Positions 10,853-19,707 of a stretch of DNA of 64,000 nt are shown piece after piece. The notes beneath the pieces are model-generated. The model saw only the letters and a list, made by a program, of their open reading frames with translations, did no database searches and was not told where the DNA came from. Source of the stretch: Herbaspirillum sp. LeCh32-8 (GTDB taxonomy: Bacteria; Pseudomonadota; Gammaproteobacteria; Burkholderiales; Burkholderiaceae_D); contig NZ_JAGIPZ010000005.1 of NCBI RefSeq assembly GCF_017814915.1, positions 264,582 through 328,581 of the forward strand, given 5' to 3'. The position numbers were made by a program, and so were the translations under genes. The stretch's first letter is position 1. The number at the start of each line of letters is the position of its first letter.

Positions 10853-11224
10853 ATGCGAATGCTGCACACCATGCTCCGAGTGGGCAATCTGGACCGCTCC
10901 ATCGACTTTTACACCACCGTGCTGGGCATGAAGCTGCTGCGCCGTAACGATTACCCCGATGGCAAGTTCACGCTGGCCTTCGTCGGCTACGGCGACGAAA
11001 GCACCCACACCGTGCTGGAGCTGACCCACAACTGGGACACCGACAAGTACGACCTGGGCACCGGATACGGCCACATCGCGCTGGAAGTGGACGACGCCTA
11101 CGCCGCCTGCGAAGCAGTCAAGCAAAAGGGCGGCACCGTCACGCGCGAAGCCGGCCCAATGAAGCACGGCAAGACCGTGATCGCTTTTGTCGCCGACCCG
11201 GACGTACTCATAAGTTTGCACTGA
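10853..11224 (+). pseudogene. gloA: Glyoxalase I (GloA), 3'-truncated native copy
   Basis: The first 117 codons encode a normal GC-rich host GloA (lactoylglutathione lyase, methylglyoxal detoxification), including metal ligands His5, Glu56 and His74. After Asp-Pro-Asp the frame continues with six unrelated residues (VLISLH) and stops. The lost part holds Glu122, the fourth metal ligand in E. coli GloA, so the product should be inactive. An upstream in-frame ATG at 10811 exists, but the family starts at [10 protein letters not shown]. The break at about 11,204 is where lower-GC DNA begins. A complete copy of other origin lies at 63,427. Confidence 0.9.
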
Positions 11225-11940
11225 ATTCCCGCGACACTTAAGTTTCAGATGTCGACAATCCTCTTCAGTAATTCAAGCAATACCTCACACTCTCCGCGTT
11301 TCCTATCAGGAAGCCAATCCACTGACTCCCATTTTCATATCTACGCGGTCAGAATCCCTCCCACCGTTTTCGATATCAAAAGTCTTTTCACCAGCACCAT
11401 CTCCCCTGATCGCTAGCCTGCGGCTCCTGCTTCGTTACAAAACACAGGCTTCCGAATCAAAGCCACTTACCCTGCTCTACAGCGATGCGCACATTTCTCC
11501 GCCCATCTCTTGATGCACCAAATAGATATAAATAGTTTTCCCTCTGATGTGGGAACAGTGTTCTATCGCTGAGCACAAGGGAACACGGACTTCCGCGATA
11601 GGCGCAAGCATCGATGGCGATCCTCGCGTCTGATCGAAATGATGGTGATTTAGTTGGTCAATAAATCGCTCAGCATTCGTGTGCTGAAGCCGGCTCTTCA
11701 AAACAGACATCGCATGTCGTTTTTTTTCATCATCAGTCGTGAATTAACAACGACGGATGCGACTTTATTTTCAGTACGGTATCAAACCAGAGCCAACGCG
11801 GCTCTTCACGATGTTTTGATGCGGCATGCGCAATAAAATGTATTCCGCCGTAATAATTTAAATATACGAAGGGAATAAATTAGGGAAAAGAGGAGACGGT
11901 GTTACTTTGGGAATACCAGTGTCCTGGGATACCATCAATA

Positions 11941-11986
11941 AGTCGGCACTCTAGAAGCCTTCATTGGCAAGGCTTCCCGACTTTTT
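11941..11986 (+). terminator. Terminator-like hairpin 1 of three
   Basis: Two-part stem: AGTCGG (11941-11946) pairs with CCGACT (11977-11982), and AAGCCTT (11955-11961) with AAGGCTT (11969-11975). It is followed by a run of five T. It could stop readthrough from truncated gloA or act as a leader element for the small frame just downstream. Confidence 0.5.
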
Positions 11987-11998
11987 CATGGAGAACGG

Positions 11999-12112
11999 AT
12001 GAAAATAAAATTGACGTATAAGGGTGCAGGATTGGAGGTTGAAATACCTCCTCCAATCCTGCAGTTTTTGCTTGGAGAAGCAGTACTGGTGATCTTATCA
12101 ACGCAGATTTGA
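11999..12112 (+). CDS. Possible 37-residue small protein
   Basis: An ATG preceded by GGAGA at good spacing opens a frame of 37 codons. The peptide begins MKIKLTYKGAGLEVEIPPP and ends in a hydrophobic stretch (about residues 21-36). I recognise no family. A perfect 14-bp inverted repeat lies inside the frame and may instead mean that this is a structured RNA or a terminator array. The frame is bracketed by hairpins at 11,941 and 12,124. Evidence is limited to the ribosome-binding site and the hydrophobic pattern. Confidence 0.3.
   Translation: MKIKLTYKGAGLEVEIPPPILQFLLGEAVLVILSTQI
12025..12070 (+). terminator. Terminator-like hairpin 2 of three
   Basis: A perfect 14-bp inverted repeat (TGCAGGATTGGAGG at 12025-12038 with its complement at 12050-12063; 11-nt loop) followed closely by TTTTT. 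The stem is strong enough to be an intrinsic terminator or the core of a structured RNA. Confidence 0.5.
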
Positions 12113-12123
12113 TCGCCTAATGG

Positions 12124-12153
12124 GAGGGGTGATGTTGGCGCATCACCCCTCTT
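12124..12153 (+). terminator. Terminator-like hairpin 3 of three
   Basis: A perfect 11-bp stem (GAGGGGTGATG / CATCACCCCTC, 6-nt loop) followed by TTCAATATT. It lies 11 nt after the stop of the small frame. Confidence 0.5.
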
Positions 12154-12448
12154 CAATATTACAAGTGCATACCATCACAATGTCAACACCAGTTGCAAAC
12201 ACATGATGTTGACCTAGAAGCAATGAGTGCGCGTCAGTTGGTTACTAGGCAGCTGGTGCCCTCTGCCTCTTTCCAGTGCGATAATCGACAGATGCTCGAT
12301 TAGTAGGCACCTCTTTCCAACGCAATGACGACAAGCGATTCAGACCGACCGCCATCAGTTATCCACAGCCTTAGCCACTAAAGTCGGGGATAAGTCATCC
12401 TAGCGAATAATCAGATGATATTCACATCTGGCGTTCTATCATCACAAC

Positions 12449-12477
12449 AAAAAAAAAGCGCATCCCGAAGGATGCGC
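12449..12477 (-). terminator. Terminator of the alpha/beta hydrolase-ridA-gntR-FAH operon
   Basis: On the minus strand the stem GCGCATCC / GGATGCGC with a four-base loop is followed by nine T. It is 47 nt downstream of the FAH-family stop codon. Confidence 0.85.
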
Positions 12478-12523
12478 AAACAGAGGGGAGTAAGAGACCA
12501 CTCCACTGCCACACAATCATTGC

Positions 12524-13396
12524 TTAGCGGAACTTGTTCTCGATGGTGCCCAAGCCGTCAATTTCAACGCGGATGACGTCGCCGGACTTGATGTAGACCG
12601 GAGGAGACATGCCCATGCCGACGCCGGCAGGGGTACCGGTGGCGATAATGTCACCTGGGTAGAGGGTGATGCCGCGCGAGATCGTTTCGATCAGTGCCGG
12701 GATATCGAAGATCATGTTCTCGACGGGGCCATCTTGACGCAGTTCTTCGTTTACCCAGCAGCGCACGCGCGACTTGGTGCCGTCCAACTCGTCAGCTGTG
12801 ACCAGCCACGGGCCCATCGGGCAGAAGGTGTCGAAAGACTTACCCATATCCCATTGCTGGTGGCGAATTTGCACATCACGCGCGGTCACATCGTTGACGA
12901 CGGTGTAGCCATAGACGTAGTTCATGGCGTCGCCACGCGAGATGTTCTTGCCTTGCTTGCCGATGATGACAGCCAGCTCAGCCTCGTAGTCGATCTTGTC
13001 GGACACTTCGGTGGGCAGCTCGACTTCATCGAAGGGGCCCACGACGCACTCGGGAACCTTGGTGAAGACGATGGGCCATTCATCGGTCTTGGTGCTGTTG
13101 TCTTTGAAGACAGTCGCCGACAGTTCCTTGGCGTGGGCGTGATAGTTGCGACCAACGCACCACACGTTACGGCGCGGGACAGGGATCGGAGCTTCCAGGC
13201 GCACATCTGCAACCAGGACAGCATCTTTGTCCACAACCTTCGGATAGGCGCCGCCTGCGGCCAACGCTTGAATGATGCCCAAGGCGCCCACGCGGGCTTC
13301 TTCCTTGGTCAGGGCAAAGGGGGCCACGGACTTGCCGTCTTCGGAGACGACACCAACACAGCGTTCGCCGTGCAATTGATAGGTTGCAATTTTCAT
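12524..13396 (-). CDS. Fumarylacetoacetate hydrolase (FAH) family protein
   Basis: A 290-residue cytosolic FAH-fold enzyme. The family cleaves or decarboxylates 2-keto/enol acids with a divalent metal (ureidoglycolate lyase, 2-hydroxyhepta-diene-dioate isomerase, fumarylpyruvate hydrolase types). The metal ligands are readable: Glu138 and Glu140 in DYEAELAVIIGK and Asp169 in VNDVTARD, with catalytic His86 in GRNYHAHAKE. The conserved GKSFDTFCPMGPW (about 185-197) and GDIIATGTPAGVG blocks are present. It is the last gene of a minus-strand operon after an alpha/beta hydrolase, RidA and GntR, which fits a late ring- or chain-cleavage step. The exact substrate is unknown. Confidence 0.85.
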   Translation of the reverse strand: MKIATYQLHGERCVGVVSEDGKSVAPFALTKEEARVGALGIIQALAAGGAYPKVVDKDAVLVADVRLEAPIPVPRRNVWCVGRNYHAHAKELSATVFKDNSTKTDEWPIVFTKVPECVVGPFDEVELPTEVSDKIDYEAELAVIIGKQGKNISRGDAMNYVYGYTVVNDVTARDVQIRHQQWDMGKSFDTFCPMGPWLVTADELDGTKSRVRCWVNEELRQDGPVENMIFDIPALIETISRGITLYPGDIIATGTPAGVGMGMSPPVYIKSGDVIRVEIDGLGTIENKFR

Positions 13397-13436
13397 AGTA
13401 GTACTCTCAAAGTAAAGGTAAGGACACCCGGCCCTG

Positions 13437-14105
13437 TCAGTGGTGCTTGGCGTTCAAACCAGCCAGCAGCCGCTTGCAGGTATGCTCTGAATGCTCACGA
13501 GTCATGTCCACCAAGTAGTCGACATCGCCCCGGATAAACGCTTCAGCCAACTGTTCATGCTCTTGCTGCGCTTGGATTAGATCCCCTGTCACACGCACTT
13601 CCATCCGGATATAGGCTTCAAGCAAGCCGCGCGATCTGGACAACGCTTTTAGCTGATGTGGCCGATTAGCTGGCAGCATCAGGGCATCATGAAACTGCAG
13701 ATTCAGATCAAACCAGGCAATCCGGCTGGCCTGATCTTCACCTTTCATGGCGTCCGACGATTTTTCTAGAATCTTGAATAGCCGCTGTTCATCGACCTCA
13801 GTGCGCATTGCAACTGCCTGGCGAACCAAATCTGTTTCCAGCAAAATCCGCAGTCCGAAGACATCGCGAATTTCATCTGCCTCCAGTCTCGCCACTGCAT
13901 ATCCCCGCCGGGGAGACAGGATCACGAGACCTTCTGTTTCCAGCCGCGGGAGTGCCTCCCGCAGCGGATTTCTGCTCACGCCTAGTAAGGCTGCGACCTC
14001 TTCTTGCCGAAGCACAGTCCCGGGCGCATAGACGCCGTTTAGAACCGCTTCGCGCAGCCTCCGGTACACGATCTCTGGAAGGGGAAGTGGCTCATTGGGA
14101 TTCAT
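13437..14105 (-). CDS. GntR-family regulator, FadR/VanR (FCD) subfamily
   Basis: A 222-residue repressor-type regulator. The N-terminal winged helix (about 8-75) contains LRQEEVAALLGVSRNPLREALPRLETEG, and the C-terminal FCD effector domain (about 85-215) has the helical pattern and His residues of the subfamily. It lies 41 nt after ridA and 40 nt before the FAH gene, inside the catabolic operon. A close relative with the same layout is encoded at 39,882 in cluster C. It may bind the TTTATACAAT-type sites at 15,478 and 15,663. The ligand is probably an organic acid from the pathway (inference). Confidence 0.88.
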   Translation of the reverse strand: MNPNEPLPLPEIVYRRLREAVLNGVYAPGTVLRQEEVAALLGVSRNPLREALPRLETEGLVILSPRRGYAVARLEADEIRDVFGLRILLETDLVRQAVAMRTEVDEQRLFKILEKSSDAMKGEDQASRIAWFDLNLQFHDALMLPANRPHQLKALSRSRGLLEAYIRMEVRVTGDLIQAQQEHEQLAEAFIRGDVDYLVDMTREHSEHTCKRLLAGLNAKHH

Positions 14106-14145
14106 CTTCGTTCACGCACTTGGCCGCAGCCTGGCTATGCCCAAG

Positions 14146-14559
14146 TTAGGCCTTGACGGCGACAGCCTCGACTTCCAGCAGGAAGTCTTCCTTGACCATA
14201 CGGTCCACGACCAGCAGAGTGTTCGGCGGGAACACTCCGTCTTCCCACAGCTTCGGGAACAGCTCAGCGCGCAGCTTCATGAAGGAATCGATGTCCTGGG
14301 AGTGCACCAGGTAGGTGTTGAACTTGGCGATGTCCTTGAAGGTCAGGCCCATGCCCTTGAGCACGTCGCCCAGGTTATCGAACACTTGCTTGAATTGCGC
14401 CTTGAAGTCGTTCTTGCCGGCGACGGAGCCATCGGCTGCAACGGCCAGTTGGCCGGCGATGTAGAACAGCGTGCCACCTTCCACCTTGGTAGCGTGGGAA
14501 TACAGGCCTTGCGCAGGGGCAGCGCCTTCTGGATTCACATAAGTAACGTGCTTGGTCAT
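14146..14559 (-). CDS. RidA (YjgF/YER057c/UK114) family deaminase
   Basis: A 137-residue Rid-family protein. Members form trimers that hydrolyse enamine/imine intermediates to keto acids and ammonia; close pathway relatives include 2-aminomuconate deaminase and RutC. Family features are FYIAGQLAVAADGSVAG, the central FNTYLVHSQDID and the C-terminal PPNTLLVVDRMVKEDFLLEVE. The conserved late Arg is in VVDRM rather than at the classic RidA Arg105 context, so it probably belongs to a non-RidA subgroup. It is the second gene of the operon, 61 nt after the alpha/beta hydrolase. Confidence 0.88.
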   Translation of the reverse strand: MTKHVTYVNPEGAAPAQGLYSHATKVEGGTLFYIAGQLAVAADGSVAGKNDFKAQFKQVFDNLGDVLKGMGLTFKDIAKFNTYLVHSQDIDSFMKLRAELFPKLWEDGVFPPNTLLVVDRMVKEDFLLEVEAVAVKA

Positions 14560-14620
14560 AGCTTGGTCTCTCGTTGGTTAAGGGCGCCAACCCCAATGTT
14601 GGAGGCATTGTTGAACGATT

Positions 14621-15439
14621 TCAGCAACCCTCAGGCATGAAAAAATCTTTGGTAATCTGGGCTAAACGTGCGGTCTGCTCTAGCGCCGGAGAATGACCAC
14701 ATCGCGCCAGCGCGATGAAATCCGCCCATGGCATGCGTTCTGCCAGCTCAACGCCATGGCTGAACGGAATCGGGAGATCATTGCGGCCATGCACGAGCAG
14801 AACGGGACATGCAATGTTTGCGATCTCAGCGTCCGTCAATACAGCGGCGTCAATATAGAGTTGCTTATCGCCTTGGAAGAGCTGCTCGAAGTACTGGTCA
14901 TAATCTCCGCCATGCAGTACGCGCTCACGACCGCTGATGTATTCGTCGTTCAGCACCGATAGATCCCAAACCAGGGATTCGCCGGCCTGGCGGATCGCTT
15001 CACGGGTCGGAGGGAAGCTCCAAATCCGTTGCATGTGCTCATTAATGGGGAATGAATTCCCCATCGAGCAGGTCGCCATGGCCTTCTTGACTCGGCGATC
15101 GCGCGACGCCAGCTGCAGCATCAGGTAACCGGACAGCGAATGCCCTAACACATTGACCTGATCTTCTCGGAACAGGTTGAGGGCGAACGACAGCTGTCGA
15201 GACCATAGGTCCAGATCGAAGTAAGGCCCGCTTTTCTTGCGCTCGCTTTCGCCGAAGCCAATCAGATCGACAGCGATAGTGTGGAAATGCTGCTCCAGCA
15301 GGGGTAGCAGCAATCGCCAATTTCCTACGCTGGAGGCGCCTGGACCTGACCCGTGGGACAGCAGCAATGGCTCACCTTGCCCGCCCTCCAGGTAGCTCAC
15401 CGTCATGCCCTCGAAGCGGGCTGTTTTGCGTTCCACCAT
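14621..15439 (-). CDS. Alpha/beta hydrolase, meta-cleavage-product-hydrolase-like
   Basis: A 272-residue cytosolic alpha/beta-hydrolase. The oxyanion-hole motif is SHGSGPGASSVGNWR, like that of meta-cleavage C-C hydrolases (XylF/DmpD type). The nucleophile is Ser101 in GHSLSG, with Asp221 in HGRNDLP and His249 in CGHSPALEQ completing the triad. It heads the minus-strand operon with RidA, GntR and FAH. Its paralog in cluster C at 41,164 has the same architecture, which suggests two related pathways. C-C, ester or amide hydrolysis are all possible. Confidence 0.88.
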   Translation of the reverse strand: MVERKTARFEGMTVSYLEGGQGEPLLLSHGSGPGASSVGNWRLLLPLLEQHFHTIAVDLIGFGESERKKSGPYFDLDLWSRQLSFALNLFREDQVNVLGHSLSGYLMLQLASRDRRVKKAMATCSMGNSFPINEHMQRIWSFPPTREAIRQAGESLVWDLSVLNDEYISGRERVLHGGDYDQYFEQLFQGDKQLYIDAAVLTDAEIANIACPVLLVHGRNDLPIPFSHGVELAERMPWADFIALARCGHSPALEQTARLAQITKDFFMPEGC

Positions 15440-15871
15440 CTCCTCTTGCTCGCTAAAAATCCAGAAAGTTTTCGCACTTTATACAATCTGCATAAAATAT
15501 GCAAACAAATAAGAAATCAAATTTTTCGCACCAAATACGCTATAAATTCACCATTTTAGGATCGTATACGCTCTATACTCGGGCAAATAACAAATAAATC
15601 TCTGTATACGACAATTATAAACATGATCAGAGATACATCTTTGTGGCACGACATTTGCGTAGTTTATACAATTTTTCGTGGCCGCAGTGAGCGCCACGAA
15701 TTTGTATGGAGACCGACAAAGGAGGGCAACACGACAGACCTACCCATCGCACGACCGCAATCACCGCGGTCCGAATAAGCACTTGCTCGCCCGCCAAGGG
15801 GAGCTGCAACGAGTAACCACATCCGTCAAGGCACCTACGCCAGACAAACCGACCGATAGAAGGGGAATTTC
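15440..15871. promoter_or_regulatory. Divergent control region of cluster A with TTTATACAAT sites
   Basis: A 432-nt AT-rich region between the hydrolase operon (minus) and the ABC importer operon (plus). TTTATACAAT occurs at 15,478-15,487 and 15,663-15,672, and palindromic GTATAC cores occur near 15,565 and 15,604. The first two match, in reverse complement, the TTGTATAAA core found upstream of clusters B and C. They are candidate operators for the FCD-type GntR regulator; the AT-rich core could also include -10 elements. Confidence 0.6.
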
Positions 15872-16930
15872 ATGACTGTTGAAGCACGTCGTAAGTTTTT
15901 GGCAACCATGGCCGCCGGTGGAGCCACCACCGCACTGGGACTGAATTCGTCGCTGGTGTTCGCTGCAGACAAGCACATCACCGTGACGAGCTTGGGCGGG
16001 CGCTGGGAGCAATCGATTCGCAACCACTTCGCGCCGCTGTTCAAGAAGCGCACCGGTGCGGACGTTCGCATCGTCCTCGGCGGGTCAGCGCAGTGGACCG
16101 CGCAGATCATGTCGCAACCCAATCGCCCGCCGCTGGACGCCGTCGACAATGCGCCGGTGCAAGCCATTACCTTGGTCGACAAGCAGCAGGTTCTGAAGCT
16201 GACACCAGAGAAGGTGCCGAATCTGAAAGATATTCCCCCGATCTTCTCGGATCTGGTGGAGGGCTACGGCGTTTCCTACCAGTACGGCACCTCCGGCATC
16301 TGGTTCGACAAGCGCAAGGTCGCGCAAGCGCCGGATAGCTGGCCGGAATTCTTTGAGCGCGCCGGCCGAGGTGAATTCGGAAAGAAGATCGCTTTCCCGG
16401 ACATTTCTTACCAGTCGACGCCGGAATTGATATGGCACATCGCCACCTGTATGGGGGGCAGCATGTCCAATCTGGATCCGGCATTCACAGCCCTGCGCAA
16501 GATCAAGCCCTACGTCACCAAGTTCTGGGGTACCGCGATCGAGGCCGAACGACTGATTGTGTCGCGTGACGCCGAGATTGGCTGGCTGTGGGATGGCCGC
16601 GTCTACGCCATGATGGATGCTGGTGACCAGAGCCTAGAGTTCAAGCGTCTGAAGCCCAGCTCCCTGTTCTCACTGGTCTTCGCGCAGGTAGTCAAGGGCG
16701 GAAACACCGACCTGGCCATGGAATGGGTCAACACACTGCTGGATCCGGAACCGCTCCTGGAGTACTACAAGCTGATTCAGTACACACCGACCAATCGGAA
16801 GGTGATCATTCCCGAAGCGACAAAGTCTCGCGTGATGCCGGCCAGCGAAGGCGTGGCACCGAACATGCGCGAGCTGATCAAAGCGACACCGCAGATGATT
16901 GCTCGCTGGAACGCGGAGATTCGGGGATGA
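15872..16930 (+). CDS. ABC transporter substrate-binding protein, polyamine/iron type
   Basis: A 352-residue periplasmic binding protein. The N-terminus has a twin-arginine-like signal (RRKFLATMAAGG, about residues 6-17) and a likely cleavage after SLVFA (about residue 31). The body (TVTSLGGRWEQS...) has the bilobal PotD-like pattern. AAGGGG lies upstream of the ATG. The last codon overlaps the next permease start (ATGA), showing a tight operon: binding protein, two permeases, ATPase. Context suggests import of a substrate for the divergent hydrolase/RidA/FAH enzymes. Confidence 0.88.
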   Translation: MTVEARRKFLATMAAGGATTALGLNSSLVFAADKHITVTSLGGRWEQSIRNHFAPLFKKRTGADVRIVLGGSAQWTAQIMSQPNRPPLDAVDNAPVQAITLVDKQQVLKLTPEKVPNLKDIPPIFSDLVEGYGVSYQYGTSGIWFDKRKVAQAPDSWPEFFERAGRGEFGKKIAFPDISYQSTPELIWHIATCMGGSMSNLDPAFTALRKIKPYVTKFWGTAIEAERLIVSRDAEIGWLWDGRVYAMMDAGDQSLEFKRLKPSSLFSLVFAQVVKGGNTDLAMEWVNTLLDPEPLLEYYKLIQYTPTNRKVIIPEATKSRVMPASEGVAPNMRELIKATPQMIARWNAEIRG

Positions 16931-17826
16931 CAAACACATCAGCGCCGACCATGTCGGCAACACCCAATACACAGGTGCCGGTCGCACGCATCAAATGGAA
17001 TCTGGCTGGGGCGCTGCCGATGGTAGCGCTGATGTTAGTCGGCTACGTTGTGCCCGGCCTACTCATCTTCTTCATCAGCCTGGGCGGCGATCCTGGCGCC
17101 TGGGCTGATTTCGCTTTCGATTCGAGTAAGTATGTCGCCACCTTCCAGTCAGGGTACTTCTGGAAGGTTCTCGGTTTCACGATGGCGGTGAGTGCCGGGG
17201 TCGCTGTGTTGAATGCTGTTCTGGCCTATCCGATTGCGTTCTTCCTTGCCAGGTCGAAATCGCGGTGGGTTGCCCCGTGCTACCTCATTACCTTCACCCC
17301 GCTGGCGGTGGGTATGAACATGCTCACGGTCGGCTGGTTGATCATGTTGGGGCAGTCGGGTGTGGTCAATAGCGTTCTGATGGGGCTGGGCGTCATCTCA
17401 GATCCGCTGCCACTCTCATACGGAGTGTCCGCAGTTGTGATTGGCCTGGCACACGTCAGCTTCACGTTCATGGTCCTGCCGCTGGAGAGCGTCCTACGCA
17501 ATATCAAGCCAGCCTTGGAACATGCGGCGACAAGTCTCGGGGCACCTGCGTGGAAGGTATTTCTCACCATTACCTTCCCCCTGAGCCTGGAAGGCGTCGC
17601 GGCCGGCATGCTGATCGTTTTCATGCAGAGCTGCGGGGCATTTGTGATTCCACTGCTGCTGGGCGGATCTAGTACGGTGATGTTGCCCGTGGCCATTGGC
17701 GAGCAGCTCACGGTGGCCAATGACCGTGCCACTGCTGCGGCGCTGTCGGTCATCCTGACGGGTATTGCCTTGACCGTGCTCTTCATTCAGCTGCGCTATT
17801 TCAACAAACTGAAGGATCCGGCATGA
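16927..17826 (+). CDS. ABC transporter permease (PotB-like)
   Basis: A 299-residue inner-membrane permease with about six hydrophobic helices. The ABC-contact EAA loop is EHAATSLGAPAWKVFLTITF (about residues 198-217). I chose the ATG overlapping the stop of the binding-protein gene by four bases; the open frame extends further upstream but only across the end of that gene. It also overlaps the next permease by four bases. Confidence 0.9.
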   Translation: MTNTSAPTMSATPNTQVPVARIKWNLAGALPMVALMLVGYVVPGLLIFFISLGGDPGAWADFAFDSSKYVATFQSGYFWKVLGFTMAVSAGVAVLNAVLAYPIAFFLARSKSRWVAPCYLITFTPLAVGMNMLTVGWLIMLGQSGVVNSVLMGLGVISDPLPLSYGVSAVVIGLAHVSFTFMVLPLESVLRNIKPALEHAATSLGAPAWKVFLTITFPLSLEGVAAGMLIVFMQSCGAFVIPLLLGGSSTVMLPVAIGEQLTVANDRATAAALSVILTGIALTVLFIQLRYFNKLKDPA

Positions 17827-18629
17827 CGACCAATATCATTCAGACCAAAATGCCAGCGAAAAAGATGGCGTTGGGCAGCTATGTATTTTTAATCAGCTTG
17901 CTCCTGATTTTCCCGCTGGCGGTGGTGTTTCTGATTTCGTTCGACACCTCTGCATATATCAACTTCCCGCCCAAGGGATTCAGCACGCAATGGTATGAAG
18001 GTCTGCCGGCTAATCCGAACTTTGCGATCTCTGTCCAGAACAGTTTGATCGTGGCCTTCAGCTCCACGCTCTTGTCTGTGCTAGTGGCTGTGCCGGCAGC
18101 GCTGGTGATCGCGCGCAACAAGTTCAAGGGCCGCAACTTGGTGTACGTCCTGTGTCTGTCTTCGTTGACTGTTCCCTGGATCGTCTATGGCGTGGCACTG
18201 CTCTTCTTCTGGAGCTGGTTGGGACTGGAGCTGAGCATATGGACGCTAATTTTCGGCCACACCATCATTGGCGCTCCCTATGTTCTGAGAACGTCGGTGG
18301 CCGTATTGACCGACATGCCGAGCTCCTACGAACGTGGCGCCAGAAGTCTCGGCGCGGGAAAGATGCGCACGTTCTGGACGGTCACCTTGCCTCTGATGCT
18401 GCCTGGTCTCACGGCCGGTGCATCCTTTGCTTTCATTGTGTCCGTAGTGAACATCCCGGTCTCGCTGTTCGTCACCACCGCGGACAACATCACGATCCCG
18501 GTGGCCATCTTCAACTACATGCAATACAACTTCGACCCCGGGGTCGCAGCATTTTCCATCATTCAACTGATTATCATTGGCGTGTTTATCGCATTTGCCG
18601 TGCGCGCCGCCAGAACGGGAGCCGTCTAA
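17823..18629 (+). CDS. ABC transporter permease (PotC-like)
   Basis: A 268-residue second permease of the same importer, with six predicted helices and the EAA loop ERGARSLGAGKMRTFWTVTL (about residues 161-180). It starts in a four-base overlap with the upstream permease, and its stop TAA overlaps the ATPase ATG by one base. The tight coupling suggests stoichiometric translation. Confidence 0.9.
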   Translation: MTTNIIQTKMPAKKMALGSYVFLISLLLIFPLAVVFLISFDTSAYINFPPKGFSTQWYEGLPANPNFAISVQNSLIVAFSSTLLSVLVAVPAALVIARNKFKGRNLVYVLCLSSLTVPWIVYGVALLFFWSWLGLELSIWTLIFGHTIIGAPYVLRTSVAVLTDMPSSYERGARSLGAGKMRTFWTVTLPLMLPGLTAGASFAFIVSVVNIPVSLFVTTADNITIPVAIFNYMQYNFDPGVAAFSIIQLIIIGVFIAFAVRAARTGAV

Positions 18630-19660
18630 TGAACAACAAATCCTATCTCCAGCTGACCGACCTGGTGAAGCAGTACGGCGATGCCTACGCTGTGAATAAC
18701 GTCAATCTGGATATCAAAAAAGGGGAATTCGTTTCGTTGCTCGGTCCGTCCGGCTGCGGCAAGAGTACGACCCTCATGATGATAGCCGGCTTTGAGAGTG
18801 CAACGGCAGGTGCGATTTCTATCGAGGGCAAGCGCATCGATCAGTTGCCGCCGGAGAAGCGCAATATCGGAATCGTTTTCCAGTCATACGCACTGTTTCC
18901 CCACATGACCGTTGAGCAAAACGTGGAGTATGGCTTGAAGATGCGCGGAATCGCTCCTGCCGAGCGCAGTCGGCGTGTGGGAGAAATGCTCAAGATCGTG
19001 CATATGAGGGATTTCGCTCAACGAAAGATCTCGCAGCTGAGCGGCGGCCAGCAACAGCGTGTCGCCTTGGCGCGAGCACTGGTCATCGAGCCGGACCTGT
19101 TGTTGCTGGACGAGCCTTTCAGTGCACTGGATCGGAAGCTGCGGGAGGATTTGCAGCGCGACGTTCGTCATATCCAGAAGTCGTTGGGCATTACGACCAT
19201 CTTCGTGACCCATGACCAGGAAGAGGCTCTTCTCATGTCGGACCGGATCGCAGTGATGAATTCAGGCCGGATTGACCAGTGCGCTCAGCCCACAACGCTA
19301 TACAGAGAGCCGCAGACCAAGTTCGTGGCCAACTTCATCGGACGCGGCAACTTTGTCGACGGCACTTTCTTCACGAAGCATCAGGTCGAAAGTCAGGGCG
19401 CTGGCGCCGTGCTTACTCAGGGATCGTGGTTCTTCCGGCCGGAGGATGTCGCGATCGACCAGGAGAAGGACAGCATCAAACTGGCTGGCCAGATTGATTC
19501 CATCTACTTCCAGGGCGCGACTCAGCTGGCCGAGGTGAAGATGGAGCACCGGGAGCAGCCGCTACTGGTGGACGTGACCCAGTGGGCACGCCGCGAGGCG
19601 CTCGCCGAGGGTGGTGCGATGCAGTTCTATCTGCCAGTCGACCGCATCCGCCAGATCTGA
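18629..19660 (+). CDS. ABC transporter ATP-binding protein (PotA-like)
   Basis: A 343-residue cytoplasmic ATPase. Walker A is GPSGCGKST (39-47), the Q-loop lies in VFQSYALFPHMT, the signature is LSGGQQQR, Walker B is LLLLDEPFSALD and the switch His is in FVTHDQEEAL. The C-terminal 100 residues form a TOBE-type regulatory domain. The start chosen overlaps the permease stop (TAATG). It completes the four-gene importer. Confidence 0.93.
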   Translation: MNNKSYLQLTDLVKQYGDAYAVNNVNLDIKKGEFVSLLGPSGCGKSTTLMMIAGFESATAGAISIEGKRIDQLPPEKRNIGIVFQSYALFPHMTVEQNVEYGLKMRGIAPAERSRRVGEMLKIVHMRDFAQRKISQLSGGQQQRVALARALVIEPDLLLLDEPFSALDRKLREDLQRDVRHIQKSLGITTIFVTHDQEEALLMSDRIAVMNSGRIDQCAQPTTLYREPQTKFVANFIGRGNFVDGTFFTKHQVESQGAGAVLTQGSWFFRPEDVAIDQEKDSIKLAGQIDSIYFQGATQLAEVKMEHREQPLLVDVTQWARREALAEGGAMQFYLPVDRIRQI

Positions 19661-19667
19661 CGGTGTA

Positions 19668-19697
19668 GCCATGGGGCCCTCCTGAAGGCTCCATGGC
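19668..19697. terminator. Hairpin between convergent genes
   Basis: An 11-bp imperfect stem (GCCATGGGGCC / GGCTCCATGGC) 7 nt after the ATPase stop. There is no T-run, so intrinsic termination is doubtful. Confidence 0.3.
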
Positions 19698-19707
19698 GCT
19701 CAATGTG

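Larger units (their letters stand above)
11225..12523. other. Gene-poor left end of island
   Basis: About 1.3 kb without a recognisable protein gene. Short open frames on both strands (for example around 11,477-11,710 minus and 11,654-11,836 plus) have no family features, and I do not call them. Near the junction AT-rich repeats such as ATAAGTTT and TTAAGTTT occur within 30 nt of each other and could belong to a recombination site. The stretch holds three terminator-like hairpins, one small open frame with a Shine-Dalgarno, and at the far end the terminator of the minus-strand FAH gene. Confidence 0.6.

Noticed and set aside
11477..11836. Two short open frames, one on each strand, in the island left end
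   Set aside because: They overlap on opposite strands, have no ribosome-binding site or family features, and are of a length expected by chance.
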